Positions 25,019 to 38,290 of a stretch of 64,000 nucleotides of DNA are shown here, piece by piece; position 1 is the first letter of the stretch, and the number at the start of each line of letters is the position of its first letter. The notes below the pieces were generated by a model, which was not told where the DNA came from, did no database searches, and saw nothing but the letters and a program-made list of their open reading frames with translations. Made by a program: the position numbers and the translations under genes. The DNA comes from Cunninghamella blakesleeana (taxonomy: Eukaryota > Mucoromycota > Mucoromycetes > Mucorales > Cunninghamellaceae), in the NCBI GenBank assembly GCA_017871115.1, contig JAFCIZ010000002.1:2005501-2069500 (forward strand), in the 5' to 3' direction.

Positions 25019-27868
25019 ATGTATGGTGTATTTAGTATTGCTTTAACAGTGCTAGGCATTGTTTCCGGAGTAAATTGATAAATATAAATATATACATATA
25101 CATTTTATAACAAAACTTTTAAATGGCCAAGAATAAATTTCATACCAAGGAAAAATAAAAATAATACTTATTTTTTTATTTTATAGTCTTTCTTTTTATT
25201 TAGTATTGGTTTTACAAAATATTATCAAGATAGATATGAACGAGATTTATTTGCTACTACTGTTACTATTTTGGCTATTGGATTAGTATTATCTTGTTTG
25301 GCTTTACTCCCAGTTGATATATTCTTGGTGTCATCTACTGTTAATTTACAAACTGGATTAAAATATGAATGGGCAACGCCAGAAGCTATTGATAAAATGA
25401 AATTTGTTGTACAATTAATTTATTATGGTATGTTGAATAGTAACAATAATAATAAAATTACAGGAATGAATACGAGTACAAATAGGAATTATATAAGAGC
25501 AGTACCCTAACTTTTTTTTTTTTTTTTTGCTTTATTTTTATTTTTTAATACATAGTTTGTTATGGTTTAATAAGTGTATTCTGTTTCTTTTTGATCCCTT
25601 TTACTTACTTTTATTATGAAGAAGATATAGAACAAACAACCAATGAGCGCATAAGAGGTGCTTTCAAATATACATCCTTTTTTATCATCATTTCTATCCT
25701 ATTATTTTTATTCGCTCTCTTTCTCAAGCCAAATAACCCTCCACCTAAAGTTGATCTTGATTGGTTAAGAAAATTACTAACAGAAACTAGTAAGTTTACA
25801 TATATAGAGCAGTAATAATATTAGTAATAGAAATAAAATTAAAGAAGGAAAAAAAGAAAAAGAAAAATCAAGGAATGTTATATAAATAATTATTCATTCA
25901 TGCAACCGTTGGCTTTATTTATATTTATCAGATGGAGAAAAAACTCTGGCGTTTATTATTGGATGTTTAGCTGTCTTGGGGATGCTTATATTTATTGGAT
26001 ATACAGCACCAGGGTTATCATTATTTCCCATTGGATTAATAAAAGGAAGAACAAAATTACAAGTTGAAAATGACGATGTAGAAAGTCAATTGGTGGTTGT
26101 AAGAGAAAGACAAAGAGAACTTCAAGCTAAGTATGTTGGTAATAATAAAGTCATGACTAGTCAAGATTATCGACAAATGGAAAACTTAGAAGATGAAGAA
26201 AGGTAAAAATAAAATAAAGTTAAGTTATAAAAAATAAATAAATATAAACAAGATCATACATATATAACCAAACCTAATTTATTTACATATGTATTTATAT
26301 AATTATAGAATCTTATTACGAAGATTACGTGGCATTGAAGAAGATAAGAATAGCACTTGGCAAAAAATATTAATATGGTTACGTCCTTTTGAAGTAAATA
26401 GAAATGATATTCATAAAGAAAAAAAAAAAAGGAGAGAGGGATGGGTTTCATTTTGATCAAGTTTTTAATATGAATTTATTATTATTATTCTATTATAGAT
26501 GATTATCGGTATACTTTTATTTATCTTGACCTTAGTGATTATGATATCTATGTTTTTATCCATGTAAGAAGATTATTCTAAAAAAAAAAAAAAAAAAAGA
26601 TTTTTAATAATTAAAACTTTATTAAAATAGATTTTTTTTTTTTTTTACTAATCTGTTATTATTTATTATTTATTTATAGTGTGGATAAAATATCTTCGTC
26701 TATATGTGGCCAACAATGTGGGTATATAATAAGTCATCCCAAGATATTTAATCCAATCAATTTTATTTTTGTCAATCTATCCAAAGTAAGAAATGTGCTT
26801 CAATTTTAAGGGGAAGAATATTTATAGAAAGAAAGAAAGAGAGAGTGAGAGAGAGAGAAAAAAAAAGAGAAAAAAGATGAATATCAAAACAAAAGAAATA
26901 AAACAGGGATGATGTTTTTTTTTTTTTAATAATTTTAGTGTGAGGATATGTGATATATATGGTAGACGAATTAATGATATTTACATATTATTCTTTTTTA
27001 TTGTTCATATTATTATTATTGTTTTTAGTGGTTTCCATTAGATTATATATTTATGGTATTATTAATTATTTACTATTTCATGGCGACGGTTTCTGGATTA
27101 ATTCATATTGGGATTCGATTTTTATGGATTACATTATTTAAGATTCGTAAACATGGCACATCACCTCAGGGGTTATTGGTTACTGCCATTCTTTTAACAC
27201 TAAGTTTACTTGGGCTCAATTATACTGTCACTACAACCGTTGCACCTGGTTACGCCCATTTTGGTAGTCAAGTTTATGTAAGTGATATATTTCATAGAAA
27301 AACGAATTGTTTCTATTTTTTTTTTTTTTTTTTTGACTTGGTGTGCTAAGTATTATTATCATCATTATTAATATTATATACTTTATTTTTTTGTTTCTTA
27401 TTTTATTTCACAACATGTTATAGTGTAATTATACAATAGGAGATAAACGTGATTGTTATCAACGACCAGAGTACATCATCCCTTGTGATTTGAAAGCGCC
27501 AACAGGTAATATTAAGAAGAAGAATTAAAAAAAACTATATATATATATATATTATTGTTATTATTGTTGTTACCATTATCATTAGAATGACTCATTTTTA
27601 TTTTTAAATAAATTTATTTATAGAAATATGCACACCAACTACTTCATCCATATTAATTGATAGAATGTTAATTGATACACCTACGCTTGGATTGATTCTT
27701 TATTATTCTCAATGGGTATTTTTAGGTGTAATGATAATGGGAAGTTTGGTAGCATTTTGTATGAAGCCTCAACAACATGAAGAAAGCATTGACGATGTAG
27801 ATGAAGAAGAACAAGGGTTATTAGCTAATTCACAACCACATCAACGATCATCGCCATCTTATCATTAA
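25019..27868 (+). CDS. LMBR1-domain membrane protein, LMBD1 type (lysosomal/vacuolar)
   Basis: A many-exon polytopic membrane protein. The first exon (MYGVFSIALTVLGIVSG) joins SFFLFSIGFTKYYQDRYERD in phase 0. Conserved blocks match animal LMBRD1 in order: SCLALLPVDIFLVSS, LIPFTYFYYEE, LGMLIFIGYTAPGLSLFPIG with LIKG, a charged middle loop with RERQRELQAK, LRPFEMIIGILLFIL, then WFPLDYIF, GLIHIGIRFLWI, KIRKHGTSPQGLL and LGVMIMGSLVAF, and an acidic tail. LMBD1 works with ABCD4 in export of cobalamin from lysosomes in animals. In this fungus the substrate is unknown. The fit is better to LMBD1 than to LIMR because of the LLPVDIFLVS and PLDYI blocks. Confidence 0.86.
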
Positions 27869-28165
27869 AAATAAAAACTAATAAAGCATTCAATATTATT
27901 ATTATTATTATTATTATTGTTATTATTGTTCTTGATATTATTATACATGTTAAACATGGAATAGATAAACATGAGATTTATGCATAGATCATACATATAA
28001 AATAAAAAAGGTCTGTGTACACGTTTTTATGCTTGATAAAATAAAAATACGATCCACTTTACATGTTTATTTGGAAAATATAATTAAGATCTATGTTTAC
28101 AAAATAAACTTTTTAACCAAATATTATCAAAACATATACAAATGAGGAAATTGCGTATTCAGGAG

Positions 28166-28202
28166 TAAGCGAGAGCGAGAGCGAGAGCAAGAGTGAGCGA
28201 GA
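28166..28202 (+). repeat. Short (GAGAGC)-type purine repeat
   Basis: About five imperfect copies of GAGAGC/GAGCGA in tandem. No function was inferred. Confidence 0.6.
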
Positions 28203-29158
28203 AAATGAAAATGAAATCAAAGTTTTTTTTTTTTTTTTTTGATTCCATTATGAAAAAGGGGAAAAGATATAAAAGTGATGCATGTCATTATCATAAAAAA
28301 AACTCCCTTTTTTTAATTACTAGAAAGAATCTTTGTGAATTAAGAAAAAAAGTCTTTGTTCTTTTATATCTCATTATCCTACACAAATTACTTTTTTCAT
28401 AACTAATTGCGTCGGAGGTCAAACGTCAAATGGTAAGTGCTTTTTTAAAGAAAGATGATTGATTCCCCTTAAAAAAAAAATGATTAAAATCACTATGAGA
28501 ATAAATTAATAGTTGTATATTTATATAAAAACCAAAAAAACCAAAAATTTACAAAGTGATATTTTTTTTTTGGATTGTTTGTTTTTCTTATTAAAAACAA
28601 ATAAATAGTATATTTATTTTTCTACAAGATATGAAAAATTTATAAATATATACGCATGAAAAAGAAATAAGTTGAACAACAGGGTTCAAAGTTGTCATCT
28701 AAAAAAAAAAAATAATATGACAAAAATAGCAAGTGATTCTATTATAATGAGGTACTAACCTAACGGACTTTTCATCGTTGTATTAAAAAAAAAAAAGAAT
28801 GATCAACTTTTTTATATAATTAGATATATGATCTTCAATATCAACATTTTGATGTATTCCAGTTTTTTTTTTTTTTTTAAAAAAAAAAAGATATAAATAG
28901 TTAAAATCATCTCGATTTTATATACCATATTTATCAAAAAGCTGTTCAAAAAAAGTTATTTTTTCTCTTGTTATAGACAGTTTTCATTTCCTCCTATTTT
29001 TTTATTGTGCGAGCGTAAAAAGTGTTTATATATATGATTATCGTTCTCTTTCTCTGTCTCTCTCCCCCTTGATGTTGATTTTAGTATTATAATTATAATT
29101 ATGATTATATATTATTTATTATGATTATTTATTATTATTTACTTTTTTTGATATGAAC

Positions 29159-29175
29159 CGGGTTAAAACCATCCG
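29159..29175. promoter_or_regulatory. CGG-N11-CCG palindrome upstream of C2H2 gene
   Basis: The sequence is CGGGTTAAAACCATCCG, about 610 nt before the C2H2 start. The half-site geometry is that of Gal4-like Zn2Cys6 dimers. It matches the site at 38508-38524 in 13 of 17 positions. Confidence 0.4.
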
Positions 29176-29785
29176 GAATGATTAAAAAAAAAAAAGCATT
29201 TTAGTGATTGACCCGTGTTCAATTACCAAGTAGGAATCATTAATGCAAAATAGTAATTGAGCATATATAATTATAATTATGAATAAAATAGTAATACAAA
29301 ATCCAACATTGATGGGCGGCTTTTTAATTAATTTTTTTTTTTTTTTTTTCAACACTATTTAAATTTCACTCTTTTTTTTTTTTTTTTCTTTTCTTTTCTT
29401 TATATTTTTTCTCATTCATTTTTTTTTATTCCTAATTTTTATATATTTTTATATATATATCTCCCTTCCCTTATAAATATCTATCCTTTATACATATTTT
29501 TTTTTAACTTTCGTTAATATATTCCCTTTTGTCAATACTTTATTCCTCTCTTATACATATACATACTTTTTTTTTTTTTAAAAAAAAAAAATAATCTTTT
29601 TCTTCTACTTATTCTTAATACAGACCTCTCTTTTTTTTATCAACTTCTTTTTGACAAAGAACCTAATACTCATTCCTTTTTCCTTTTTATTAAATCACTT
29701 GGTAAATATTAATAATAATAATAGTAAGAAAAATAAACATAATGATATTTACTTGTATTTATATATCAATTTAGAATAAATAAAA

Positions 29786-30841
29786 ATGTACTCCCCTATT
29801 AATGAAATGCACCCTTTTGAAACTACCGCCAACACCAACACCAGTGAATCTACTTTTACACCAGCTATGGAAATGCAACATCCTAGTATGGATTATGTAA
29901 GACGATTCAGTTACGCCGATTTATTATCTAATCATAGTGAAGCCAGTTTATCTGACTATGAACAGCAAACCCCTTCGCCATCTAATGATTATGAAGAATA
30001 TATTTTCCACCACCACCAACAACCACATCCATTGGATGAACAAAAAAGACGCATGAGCATGATTGAAGCCAACACCACTACTTGTTATACTTCACCCATT
30101 TTACCTTTGACATATTTAAATCCTAACCCTCTCTTTTCAGCTCACCCAACCATGTATTACTCTCCTCCTAACAATAATGCATCTCTTTCTCCCCATTATT
30201 CCCCTCCCCCTCCCCAACAACAAAGATCCATGTCTTATTCAGCTGGCGATATGTTATCTTCTATGGTACCTACTCACTTATTTGATTATCAACATGGCCA
30301 TCCTTTGTCATCCCCCTCCATAAACCCTGCAATGGATTCCTTATCCCCTCACCACGATTTAATGGATCCTTTACAGCAACGTGATCGTTTGGATTCTATT
30401 TCATCTGTTCATTCTTCTCCTATTCCTGGTACTTTGAATACTGCTATTTCTTCTACAACTGGTGCTGCCATGAGTAACAATAACAATGCCAAAGTAGCAA
30501 AAAATGGCAAGGTTAAGCAATGCAGATCAAGAGGTCGTCGTGTATCTAGCAACCCTACCAACTGTACCAAAATGTTTACTTGTAAACATGATGATTGCGG
30601 TAAAGTATTTAAACGATCTGAACATTTGAAACGTCATATCCGTTCCATTCATACCTTGGAAAAACCTTTTGAATGCCCTTATCATTCTTGCTCTAAACGT
30701 TTCTCTCGTTCTGATAACTTGAACCAACATATTCGTATTCATCGTCATACTAACAAGGATAAATCAAATAACAATAGCAATAATGCTTCTTCAAACGCTT
30801 CATCTCGTCAATCTAACTCATTCAATATGCCTTATGTGTAA
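29786..30841 (+). CDS. Msn2/4-like C2H2 zinc-finger transcription factor
   Basis: An intronless gene of 351 residues. The N-terminal two thirds is Ser/Pro/Gln/His-rich with short conserved-looking islands ([19 protein letters not shown]) that may be activation or regulatory segments. Two adjacent C2H2 fingers occupy about residues 263-318: [21 protein letters not shown] and [21 protein letters not shown], joined by [10 protein letters not shown]. The finger helices [11 protein letters not shown] and RSDNLNQH are those of fungal Msn2/Msn4/Seb1-type factors that bind STRE (AGGGG). DNA specificity is inferred from these helices. The tail is Asn/Ser-rich. A basic stretch ([12 protein letters not shown]) before the fingers may be a nuclear localisation signal. 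The exact orthologue is not assignable without phylogeny. Confidence 0.85.
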   Translation: MYSPINEMHPFETTANTNTSESTFTPAMEMQHPSMDYVRRFSYADLLSNHSEASLSDYEQQTPSPSNDYEEYIFHHHQQPHPLDEQKRRMSMIEANTTTCYTSPILPLTYLNPNPLFSAHPTMYYSPPNNNASLSPHYSPPPPQQQRSMSYSAGDMLSSMVPTHLFDYQHGHPLSSPSINPAMDSLSPHHDLMDPLQQRDRLDSISSVHSSPIPGTLNTAISSTTGAAMSNNNNAKVAKNGKVKQCRSRGRRVSSNPTNCTKMFTCKHDDCGKVFKRSEHLKRHIRSIHTLEKPFECPYHSCSKRFSRSDNLNQHIRIHRHTNKDKSNNNSNNASSNASSRQSNSFNMPYV

Positions 30842-32308
30842 AAAAAAAAAGGAAATCCTAAAAGAAAAAAAAATTTTTTTTTTCTGTTCCTTTTGGTTTA
30901 TATATTCTTCTATCTTATATGGTTTTTATTTTATTTTATTTTTTTTATATTTTTAGTTTTTTTATATATTTACATTTTTTGTTTTAAATTTATATAATGT
31001 CTTTTTTTTTTTTTTCTTATATACTTCTTATAATTTGTTTGCATTTTTTAAGGTCTTGTTTTTTTTATTTATTTACTTTAAGCTTTTAAAACTTTTTTTT
31101 TTTTCATACACTCTTTCTATTCCTTTTTTTTTTTTTATTTTGCATATTCCTTTTTTTATTCCTTTTTGCATGCGTTATTATTTATTCTTAATGAATATAT
31201 TAATTACTCTTTTAAAAAAAAAAATCAAAAAAATAAAAATAAACTAGTGCAATAAAATATAAAAAATGATTGAAATTGTATATATACAATTCTCATTTTT
31301 TAATAATAATAAATAATAATTATTTTTTTTAAAAAATATTTTTAATTGATTGATTGATTTATTACCATCATTTGATTTAAATGAGAATATAAATATATAT
31401 ATATTGATCGACATAAAGTTGGTTTGGGTTATTATTATTATTTTTTTTTTTTTTTTTTGGCTCATCATTTTTTGAACCCATGATTTTTTGTGTTGCCATG
31501 ATAGTTAAAATAGTAAAAAGATGAATGACTTTTTCTTTCATGTTGTTTCCCCTATTTGGATGAAAAATGATCATTTATTAACCAAAATCAAATGAATATC
31601 CGAAAATAATGATGATTTTTGATCTCACCTTTCGCTCGCTCTTGACTCTTTTCAGGGAAAACCTTTTTTCAAAGAAAAAAAGATTCTCATTTTACAAAAA
31701 TTCATATATGTGTGTGGGAATTTTATATGACAAGGCAAAAAAATTTTTTTTTCATTTTTTTTATATATATATATAATTGGCCTGAGCGTTCTCCCTTTCT
31801 ACTTCTCTTTAGATTAAAACTCAGTGGTTGGGGGATGGCACCGACTCTCCAATAAAAAAGGTCATACATACAAGATTCTATTCTTTTTTCGGTACACCTT
31901 CATTTGGTAAATCCGTTTTTTAATAGTAAAATAAACATTTTATTTTATTTTTTGTGTAAAGATAATTAAATAATAGTCTTCCTTTTTTTTTTTTATCAAT
32001 AGTGTAAATCTTTTTAATTGAGAATGAATGATATATATATTTAAATATGTGTATCACTTGAGAGAGAGAAAGAGAATAATATATAAATATATAAGAATTA
32101 CTGTTTTTGGTTTACTCTTTTTTAATAGATATCGTTCCCATGATCTCTCTGTGTTCCTTTTTTTTTTTTTTTTGAAAAAAAGTAATGATATTTTAAAAAT
32201 TTTTTCTTTTCTCTCTCTTTCACTTTTCTTTCTTTCTTTTTCTTTTTTTCCCTCTTTACACCCTTATCCTTTATTTACTTGAAAAGATATTTACATATAT
32301 TGAAAGAT
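30842..32308. promoter_or_regulatory. Intergenic, C2H2 3' flank and bHLH upstream region
   Basis: A 1.5-kb A+T-rich region with long T-runs. One GC-richer block at about 31780-31860 (GGCCTGAGCG, GGTTGGGGGATGGCACCGACTC) stands out but shows no recognisable gene. A pyrimidine-rich tract at about 32200-32270 precedes the bHLH start. Open frames here are low-complexity and were not accepted. Confidence 0.5.
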
Positions 32309-34087
32309 ATGAACCCACCCACTACGTTTTCATTTCAAGACAATAATAGTATGACGAATGGATTTTATTCTACTCCATCCTTATCATTACCACCCCCACC
32401 TCCAACTCCTGTTACAAATACAGCCTTTTTAGATTTAAACTTTGCTTCTGAAGTAAATATAAACAACAATAATACTAATAACAGCACACCTGATATATAC
32501 CATTCTATGTTACAAAACCAAGCTTTGAAATATCAAGCTGCTCAACAACAACAGAGTAATAATATTAATAATAATAATAAAAAGGGCTTTATTATAAAAT
32601 AAATCTTGATGATTTCAATATTTATATATAAATCTTTCTTCTTTTTTTATTTTTATAGTGATGTATAGTCAAAGACGTGATTCAGTATCATCTACTTCTG
32701 GTACTACTAAAAGGTAAAGAAAAACTTATAAGAGTATGAAATAAAAGAAGTTATCCTATGTGTATGTATCTATATAAAAAGGCTTATATCTTTTTTTTTA
32801 TTTAAAAAAAAAAAAAATAGAATGCAAACAAAGGCTGAAAAAAGAGCAGAACATAATGCCATAGAGCGTGCTAGACGTGAAAACCTTAATTCTCGTTTTC
32901 AACAACTCGCTCATTTATTACCTAATCTTCAACATGATACACGACCATCAAAAGGAACCATCATTGATAGAACTTTGGAATTTGGTAAGTAATATATGTC
33001 ATAATAACAATAATAGAGGTTGTTTGCGTATATAAATATATTTACATATATTTATATGATTACAAATAGTGAAAAATTCTTTACAAAAGGAAGAGCGTTA
33101 TCGAAATGAAATTAAAGATTTAAGACATACCAATCGCCAACTATTAAAACATTTACATTATTTAACCACTGGAGAAAAAGATACAATGGATTCGGATGAT
33201 CAACTTAGTGATAAATCAATATCCTCCCCTCCACTTACCGCTAATTCAGATATAATCTCAGTAGAGCCTTCTTCTCACCCTTCTCAAAACAACAATAACA
33301 ATAATAATAACAATGAACATGATAATGATATGATATGTACAACACCTATATCATCGCCTAGTCCTTCTTTAATAACTTCTCCTGTAACAAAAGATCAACC
33401 TCATTCTCCTTCTATAAAACATACTACTACCAATCCTATAAGTAATAATGCCACTACTACTACTACTACTTCTCCATCTCATCATTCTATGATGCCTTTG
33501 AATCATTCTGTACAAACTTATCAACAACAACAACCATCGTTATTTCATGATCAAAAATTATTACCTAATCAATTAATACAACAACAACAACAAGAATCAT
33601 TTGCTTCTTCTATACAAATCAAACCTTTAACTACTTTTTCATCTGAAGTATGGCATCAACCTACTACTACTTATTGGCCACCTCATACTACCCCCACTGC
33701 TACATCTACTACTTTTAATCAAGTATCGTCATCATTACCATATCAAGATTCTAATCTTCCTCCTCATTCATCCATGGGTTTTATGAACCCTAATTTGGTC
33801 TCTACTGATATGAAATCCGTTCATTGTCAAGGTAAAAATAAGAATAAAAAAAAGAGAGAAAAAAAAGAGTATCATTAATCTATAATAAGATCATTTGCTC
33901 ATATATCTATACATTTTTTTTTTTTTTTATTTATATAGATCAACTTAAATTAATAAACCCAAATGTCAAACTTGAATATTTAAACGATCAATCATTAACA
34001 TTTCAACCAAACCCTTCCCAACTTGGTACAAGAATAACCTCAAGACCTACTTCTATGGATTCATTTTCTCATTTATCATTCAAATGA
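32309..34087 (+). CDS. Basic helix-loop-helix transcription factor
   Basis: Five exons: 32309-32555, 32659-32713, 32821-32984, 33070-33831 and 33939-34087. They sum to 1377 nt (458 residues). The basic region is EHNAIERARRENLNSRF, with the His-Glu-Arg spacing of class B bHLH proteins that bind CACGTG-type E-boxes. Helix 1 (QQLAHLLPNL), a loop with RPSKG and helix 2 (TIIDRTLEFVKNSLQ) follow, then a leucine-containing extension (NEIKDLRHTNRQLLKHLHYL) that could form a short coiled coil. The rest is Ser/Thr/Pro/Asn/Gln-rich. Exon 1 ends at a GTAATA donor inside a run of Gln/Asn codons; the junction is in frame but not otherwise supported. The start is the ATG at 32309, since the frame upstream has no ATG. 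Confidence 0.85.
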
Positions 34088-34190
34088 TATATATAAATAC
34101 TCATTTATTCATTCACCCTCTCATTTTTTTATTATTTTGTTTCTAAATTATATTATATACCTTATTTTTATTTTTATATTTTCTTTCTTT

Positions 34191-34232
<42 letters not shown>

Positions 34233-36172
34233 TTTTATACCATCATCTTTTCCCCCCCCCCTTCAAAAAAAAAAAAATCATTATTTATTATTTTATTAAG
34301 TATCTCCATTATTATTACTAGTATTATTATGCATATTTTCCTTATATTTTTACCTATTTATGTTTATTTAAAAAAAAATTAGTATTATGTTTATATCACT
34401 TTTTTTTTTTTTAAAAAAAAAAAAAGTATTCTATGTTATTAAATTCATGTGATTAAAAAATAAATAAATAAAATATCATGTTAATATAGGCAATTTCATA
34501 ATGATATGACGAAGGTACTGCATTATTTAAATCATCTGATGAAATATAGCTTTATTTTTTTATGTACTAAAAACGTGAACTCATACATAGATAGTCTAAC
34601 AATCCTCTAGCTGAGTTTTATCTCCAAATTAGAGAATTAAGTCCACTGGCGCATCTACGGCGCTGATCCCATACATTGTATGAATGCGTAAATTTATTAA
34701 TAAAATAAAATAATTTAAAATAATTTCAACAAATATATAAACTAATATAAAATAATAAAACACATACGTATGGTAGTAAGAATAAACATATGAATCACCA
34801 TAAAAGGAAAGGAAGAGCTAAGATATAAAGAAAAAAAAATAAAAAGAGAAAGAAGACTATGAGTAATTTAGCCGTCATTTATAGAAATAATATACATTTC
34901 CTTTCACGCAGCTTTTCACAATTAATAAAAAAGAAATAGAAATACTCTAGATTTCATTTTTTGATTATTAAAACAAAGGCAGAAAATCGATGTTTTCGTC
35001 AGTTTATGCCATGGAAAGTTCAAATATTTGAGACTGGAAATAACCAATCATGAGAACAGTTACAGAGAATAAAGTAAATATGACAAATATTTCAAAACTG
35101 CAATATTATATTAATTACCCTTTTTCAAGTGCTTTACAAGTATATAGAAAGGTTTGAAAATAATACCCTAGAAAATAATATTATAAGGTGTGTCCAAAGG
35201 GTATGGTTGGAAAGTAACAATTCATACCGGAAACACTAATCCTGAACTCTATATAGCCGCTTATATCCATTCATAAAAAAAAACATACAAATTATTTAAT
35301 AAATTTTGGTCCGTGAATTTGATGTAATGGCTGTATAATTGATTGTTTTTATTGTAAAGCTTTATTATTGCCGTTTTAAACAAAAACTTTTATATAGCAT
35401 TTTCCGGAGGGAAAAAAGTATTAAAGGTGTTTAAAAAATAGAGATATAAAGATGAATTTATAGGATTTTATTATTGATTTAAGCAATAAATAAATAAGCA
35501 ATAGAAAAAATATCAATTAGAAGCACATTCTAATTTTATACTTAAAAATGCAACTCTGATTTTTCAGTTTTTTACAAGATGGCGATTTCCTACCATTGAC
35601 ACAATATTGTAAATTACATATAATAAATATTCATGAAGAAATAGTTTATATTTTTATCTATGATGCTAAAAAAAAAGATATAAAAATTAAAAATAAATAA
35701 AATGAATATTATCAAGACATTTCAAATTATAATTTGCAAAAGAATTTATCTATCTATAAACACATAAAAATTTGGAAAGATTTTTACAAAAACACATACT
35801 TGGGGCCAATTTAAACAAATAAAAGAAAATTAAGAAATAATAAAATTTCCATTATCTAACTACATTTGAATAAAGTGATAAAAATTATAATTATGGTAGA
35901 GAAGAAAATAAAAGCTATTGCGAGGGGCTTAAAATTCTAGTATATACTTGTATATTTTTTTTGATCTTGGTGAGCGACTTGAATCCTACTTTCACTTTCA
36001 ATTCTTTTTTTTGTTTTAATACTGTATTAAAATTGAATTTACTACATGGATCTATCATATCAATTATTATTATTATTATTGTTATTATTATTAAAAATGT
36101 AGATATATAGTATTGATAGAGTATGTTTCTTTTTTTATTTTATTTTATTTAAAGGCTAATAAGTGTAAATTT
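34088..36172. other. Long convergent intergenic, no gene recognised
   Basis: 2.1 kb between the 3' ends of the bHLH and MFS genes, which is long for a convergent gap here. It has an (AT)n run at about 34196-34230 and a short C-run at about 34254-34261. The block 34560-34690 (CCACTGGCGCATCTACGGCG) and the block 35180-35420 have higher complexity than nearby spacers. I could not find a continuous coding frame, terminal inverted repeats or target-site duplications. Confidence 0.5.
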
Positions 36173-38290
36173 TTACAAATCATTCTGGTCCTTTTCTTGT
36201 TTAGCAAGTTCTTTATAATGACGTTTTAGTCTAAAATTTTGTCCATATTTAAGTAGAATAATATAAAAGATATTTGTAACAAGTAATAGAATACCTATAA
36301 TCTATTTTAAAAACACGATATTAAATTAATTATGTACTCTTTCTCCCTTTCTTTTTTAGTAGTATGGCTTACCACAAAAAACATTCCAGCTCCAACGCTT
36401 GAAATTCCAGCATCTACCGTTACAGTTGCAATAGCACTAAGTATTTTTTAATATAATAAACAATTACTATACATATCAGTTTATATATAGTGCATTTTTT
36501 TGATATGTTACCCTAATAGACAGCGAACTAGGTTATTGGAAGCTGAAATGGATGCACCTTTTCCAGGAAATAAATCAACTATTAATGTTTGTACACCACT
36601 TTGCAATGCAACCATACAGAAAGATACTAGATTGAAAGAAATAAAATAAAAAATATTATATATAGCAGGAATCAAATAAAAAAAAAAAAGAAAAAAAAAT
36701 GATATCATTTTATATTTACCGATGAATTGGATAATGATGGGAACAGCTAAAGGAGCTCCAATTTGTAATAACCAGCCATAAATAATCGTAATTAATTGCG
36801 CCAATACAATAAATATCCAAGTATAACGTAGCCTTGCATAATAAATAGGGAAATCCAAAGGTACTTTTCCACGTTCTACTACCGTATCACTGGGATGGTT
36901 TTGTTGATACTCATTTGATACCATTTTAAAATTATAGTCCAACAATTTACCACTAAAAAGGGAACCTAAAATGGAAGCAACACCTTGTGGGATGTAACAT
37001 AAACCTATTTGTAAAGTACTTAAACCATAAAGTGATGCAAAGAGATTGGTGGTGGAGACAAGGTAATAATAATAACCCATATAAAAAAAGCCTACATAAA
37101 GTAAAGCAACCAACACATCTAATTCACTCAAATAAATAAAGGAGGCTAAAAATTCTGGCCTTTGTGAATATCTAGATTTCTTCTTTTTTTCATTGCCATG
37201 ATCGCCTTGGTATTTTCTTCTCATTTTTCTTCTTTGAATCCATTGAATAGGGGTTGGATTAGCATACAAACTTCCATTTCCAACAGCAGATCGAAGTGTT
37301 TCATTGACAAATAAAGTGATACTAATTAATATAATGCTGGATATAATGACAAGTAGCCAGAAGATCCATCTCCATCCAACTGTTCCTGCTAAAATTCCTC
37401 CAATAATAGGACCTTTTATGTAAAGAAAAAGGAAAATGCGCGCATACATACGTATATATATATATATATATATATATATGCATACAAATAAAAATATTAT
37501 ATATTTATATAAAAATACTAATAATAATGATACTTTTTCTTTTCTTTCTTTCTTACCTACAATTGGACCTAAAAGCTGACCTAAAGAAAAAAAACCAAAA
37601 TACCCTGCACGACTATTTAAAAAATCAGTTAGAACTTCACACATATATGTTTCTCTTTGTTTCTGTATTTTTTTTTTTTTATAAGTATCTATGCATGTCT
37701 TACTTATGAGGCTCTGTCACATCACCTAAAGTTGCATATCCGACAGCAATAAGAGGACTTGAACCAAACGCTTGCAGCATTCTAAGAAATAGCAATACAC
37801 CATAATGATGACATAAAGCTAAACCAATACATGCACCACAATAGATAGTGATTGTCATTATATAAACTGGTCTTCTTCCCCATACATCACTGATAGCGCC
37901 CCAGAATGATGGTGATAGGCCTTGGAGAATCAAATATGCAGTTACAGTAAGATTTACTCTTTCAACGGTAATTTGAAAATCCTATTTATTTATTTTTTAT
38001 TTTTAAGAAAAATAGATTTACTGAATACACATATAATGATAAGTTATTTTTTTTTTTTTTACTTCTTGAATATTGTTCAATGCTGGAAGATAGATGGTGG
38101 CTGATAAAGGGGAAAGAGTGCCACCAATAGCACATAGGCTTAGCATAAAGTATAACTTTTTTTTGGAAAAAATACAATAGGGCTCATCTGTTCTAGTGGA
38201 ACTTTCCGTTTTTGTTATTGTTTGGTCTTCATTATTATTATCTTGTAGTGATGATGGATCATTGGGTTTTTGATTTTCAGTTAATGGCAT
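36173..38290 (-). CDS. DHA1-type MFS multidrug transporter (Aqr1/Qdr/Dtr1-like)
   Basis: A multi-exon proton antiporter of the major facilitator superfamily, expected in the plasma membrane. The start is the ATG at 38290 (MPLTENQKPND); the frame upstream has no ATG. After a cytosolic tail, TM1 reads FMLSLCAIGGTLSPLSATIY. Motif A of the loop TM2-3 is GAISDVWGRRPVY. The TM5 motif C region LGQLLGPIVGPIIGG is split by an intron. A charged central loop (KYQGDHGNEKKKKSRYS) separates TM6 and TM7. The late block SISASNNLVRCLLGA is characteristic of the fungal Aqr1/Qdr/Dtr1 group. I place the exon after EPH at RAGYFGFFSLGQ, because this gives the family's RxGY segment. Substrates (drugs, organic acids, spore-wall precursors) cannot be told from the sequence. 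Confidence 0.88.

Larger units (their letters stand above)
27869..29785. promoter_or_regulatory. Long upstream region of the C2H2 factor gene
   Basis: A 1.9-kb stretch with no convincing ORF. It holds a short GAGAGC/GAGCGA purine repeat (about 28166-28202), several T-runs of 10-18 nt, and a GC-richer palindromic site at 29159-29175 (CGG-N11-CCG). From about 29340 to 29700 it is strongly pyrimidine-rich, probably promoter plus 5' leader. Confidence 0.55.

Noticed and set aside
31035..31247. Phe-rich open frame (+) after the C2H2 gene
   Set aside because: It is a translation of T-runs in the 3' flank; similar frames occur by chance all over the window.
37600..37700. In-frame extension YMCEVLTDFLNS of the MFS exon
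   Set aside because: Using the later acceptor AAATAG gives EPHNRAGYFGFFSLG, which fits the conserved transporter segment; the extension does not.
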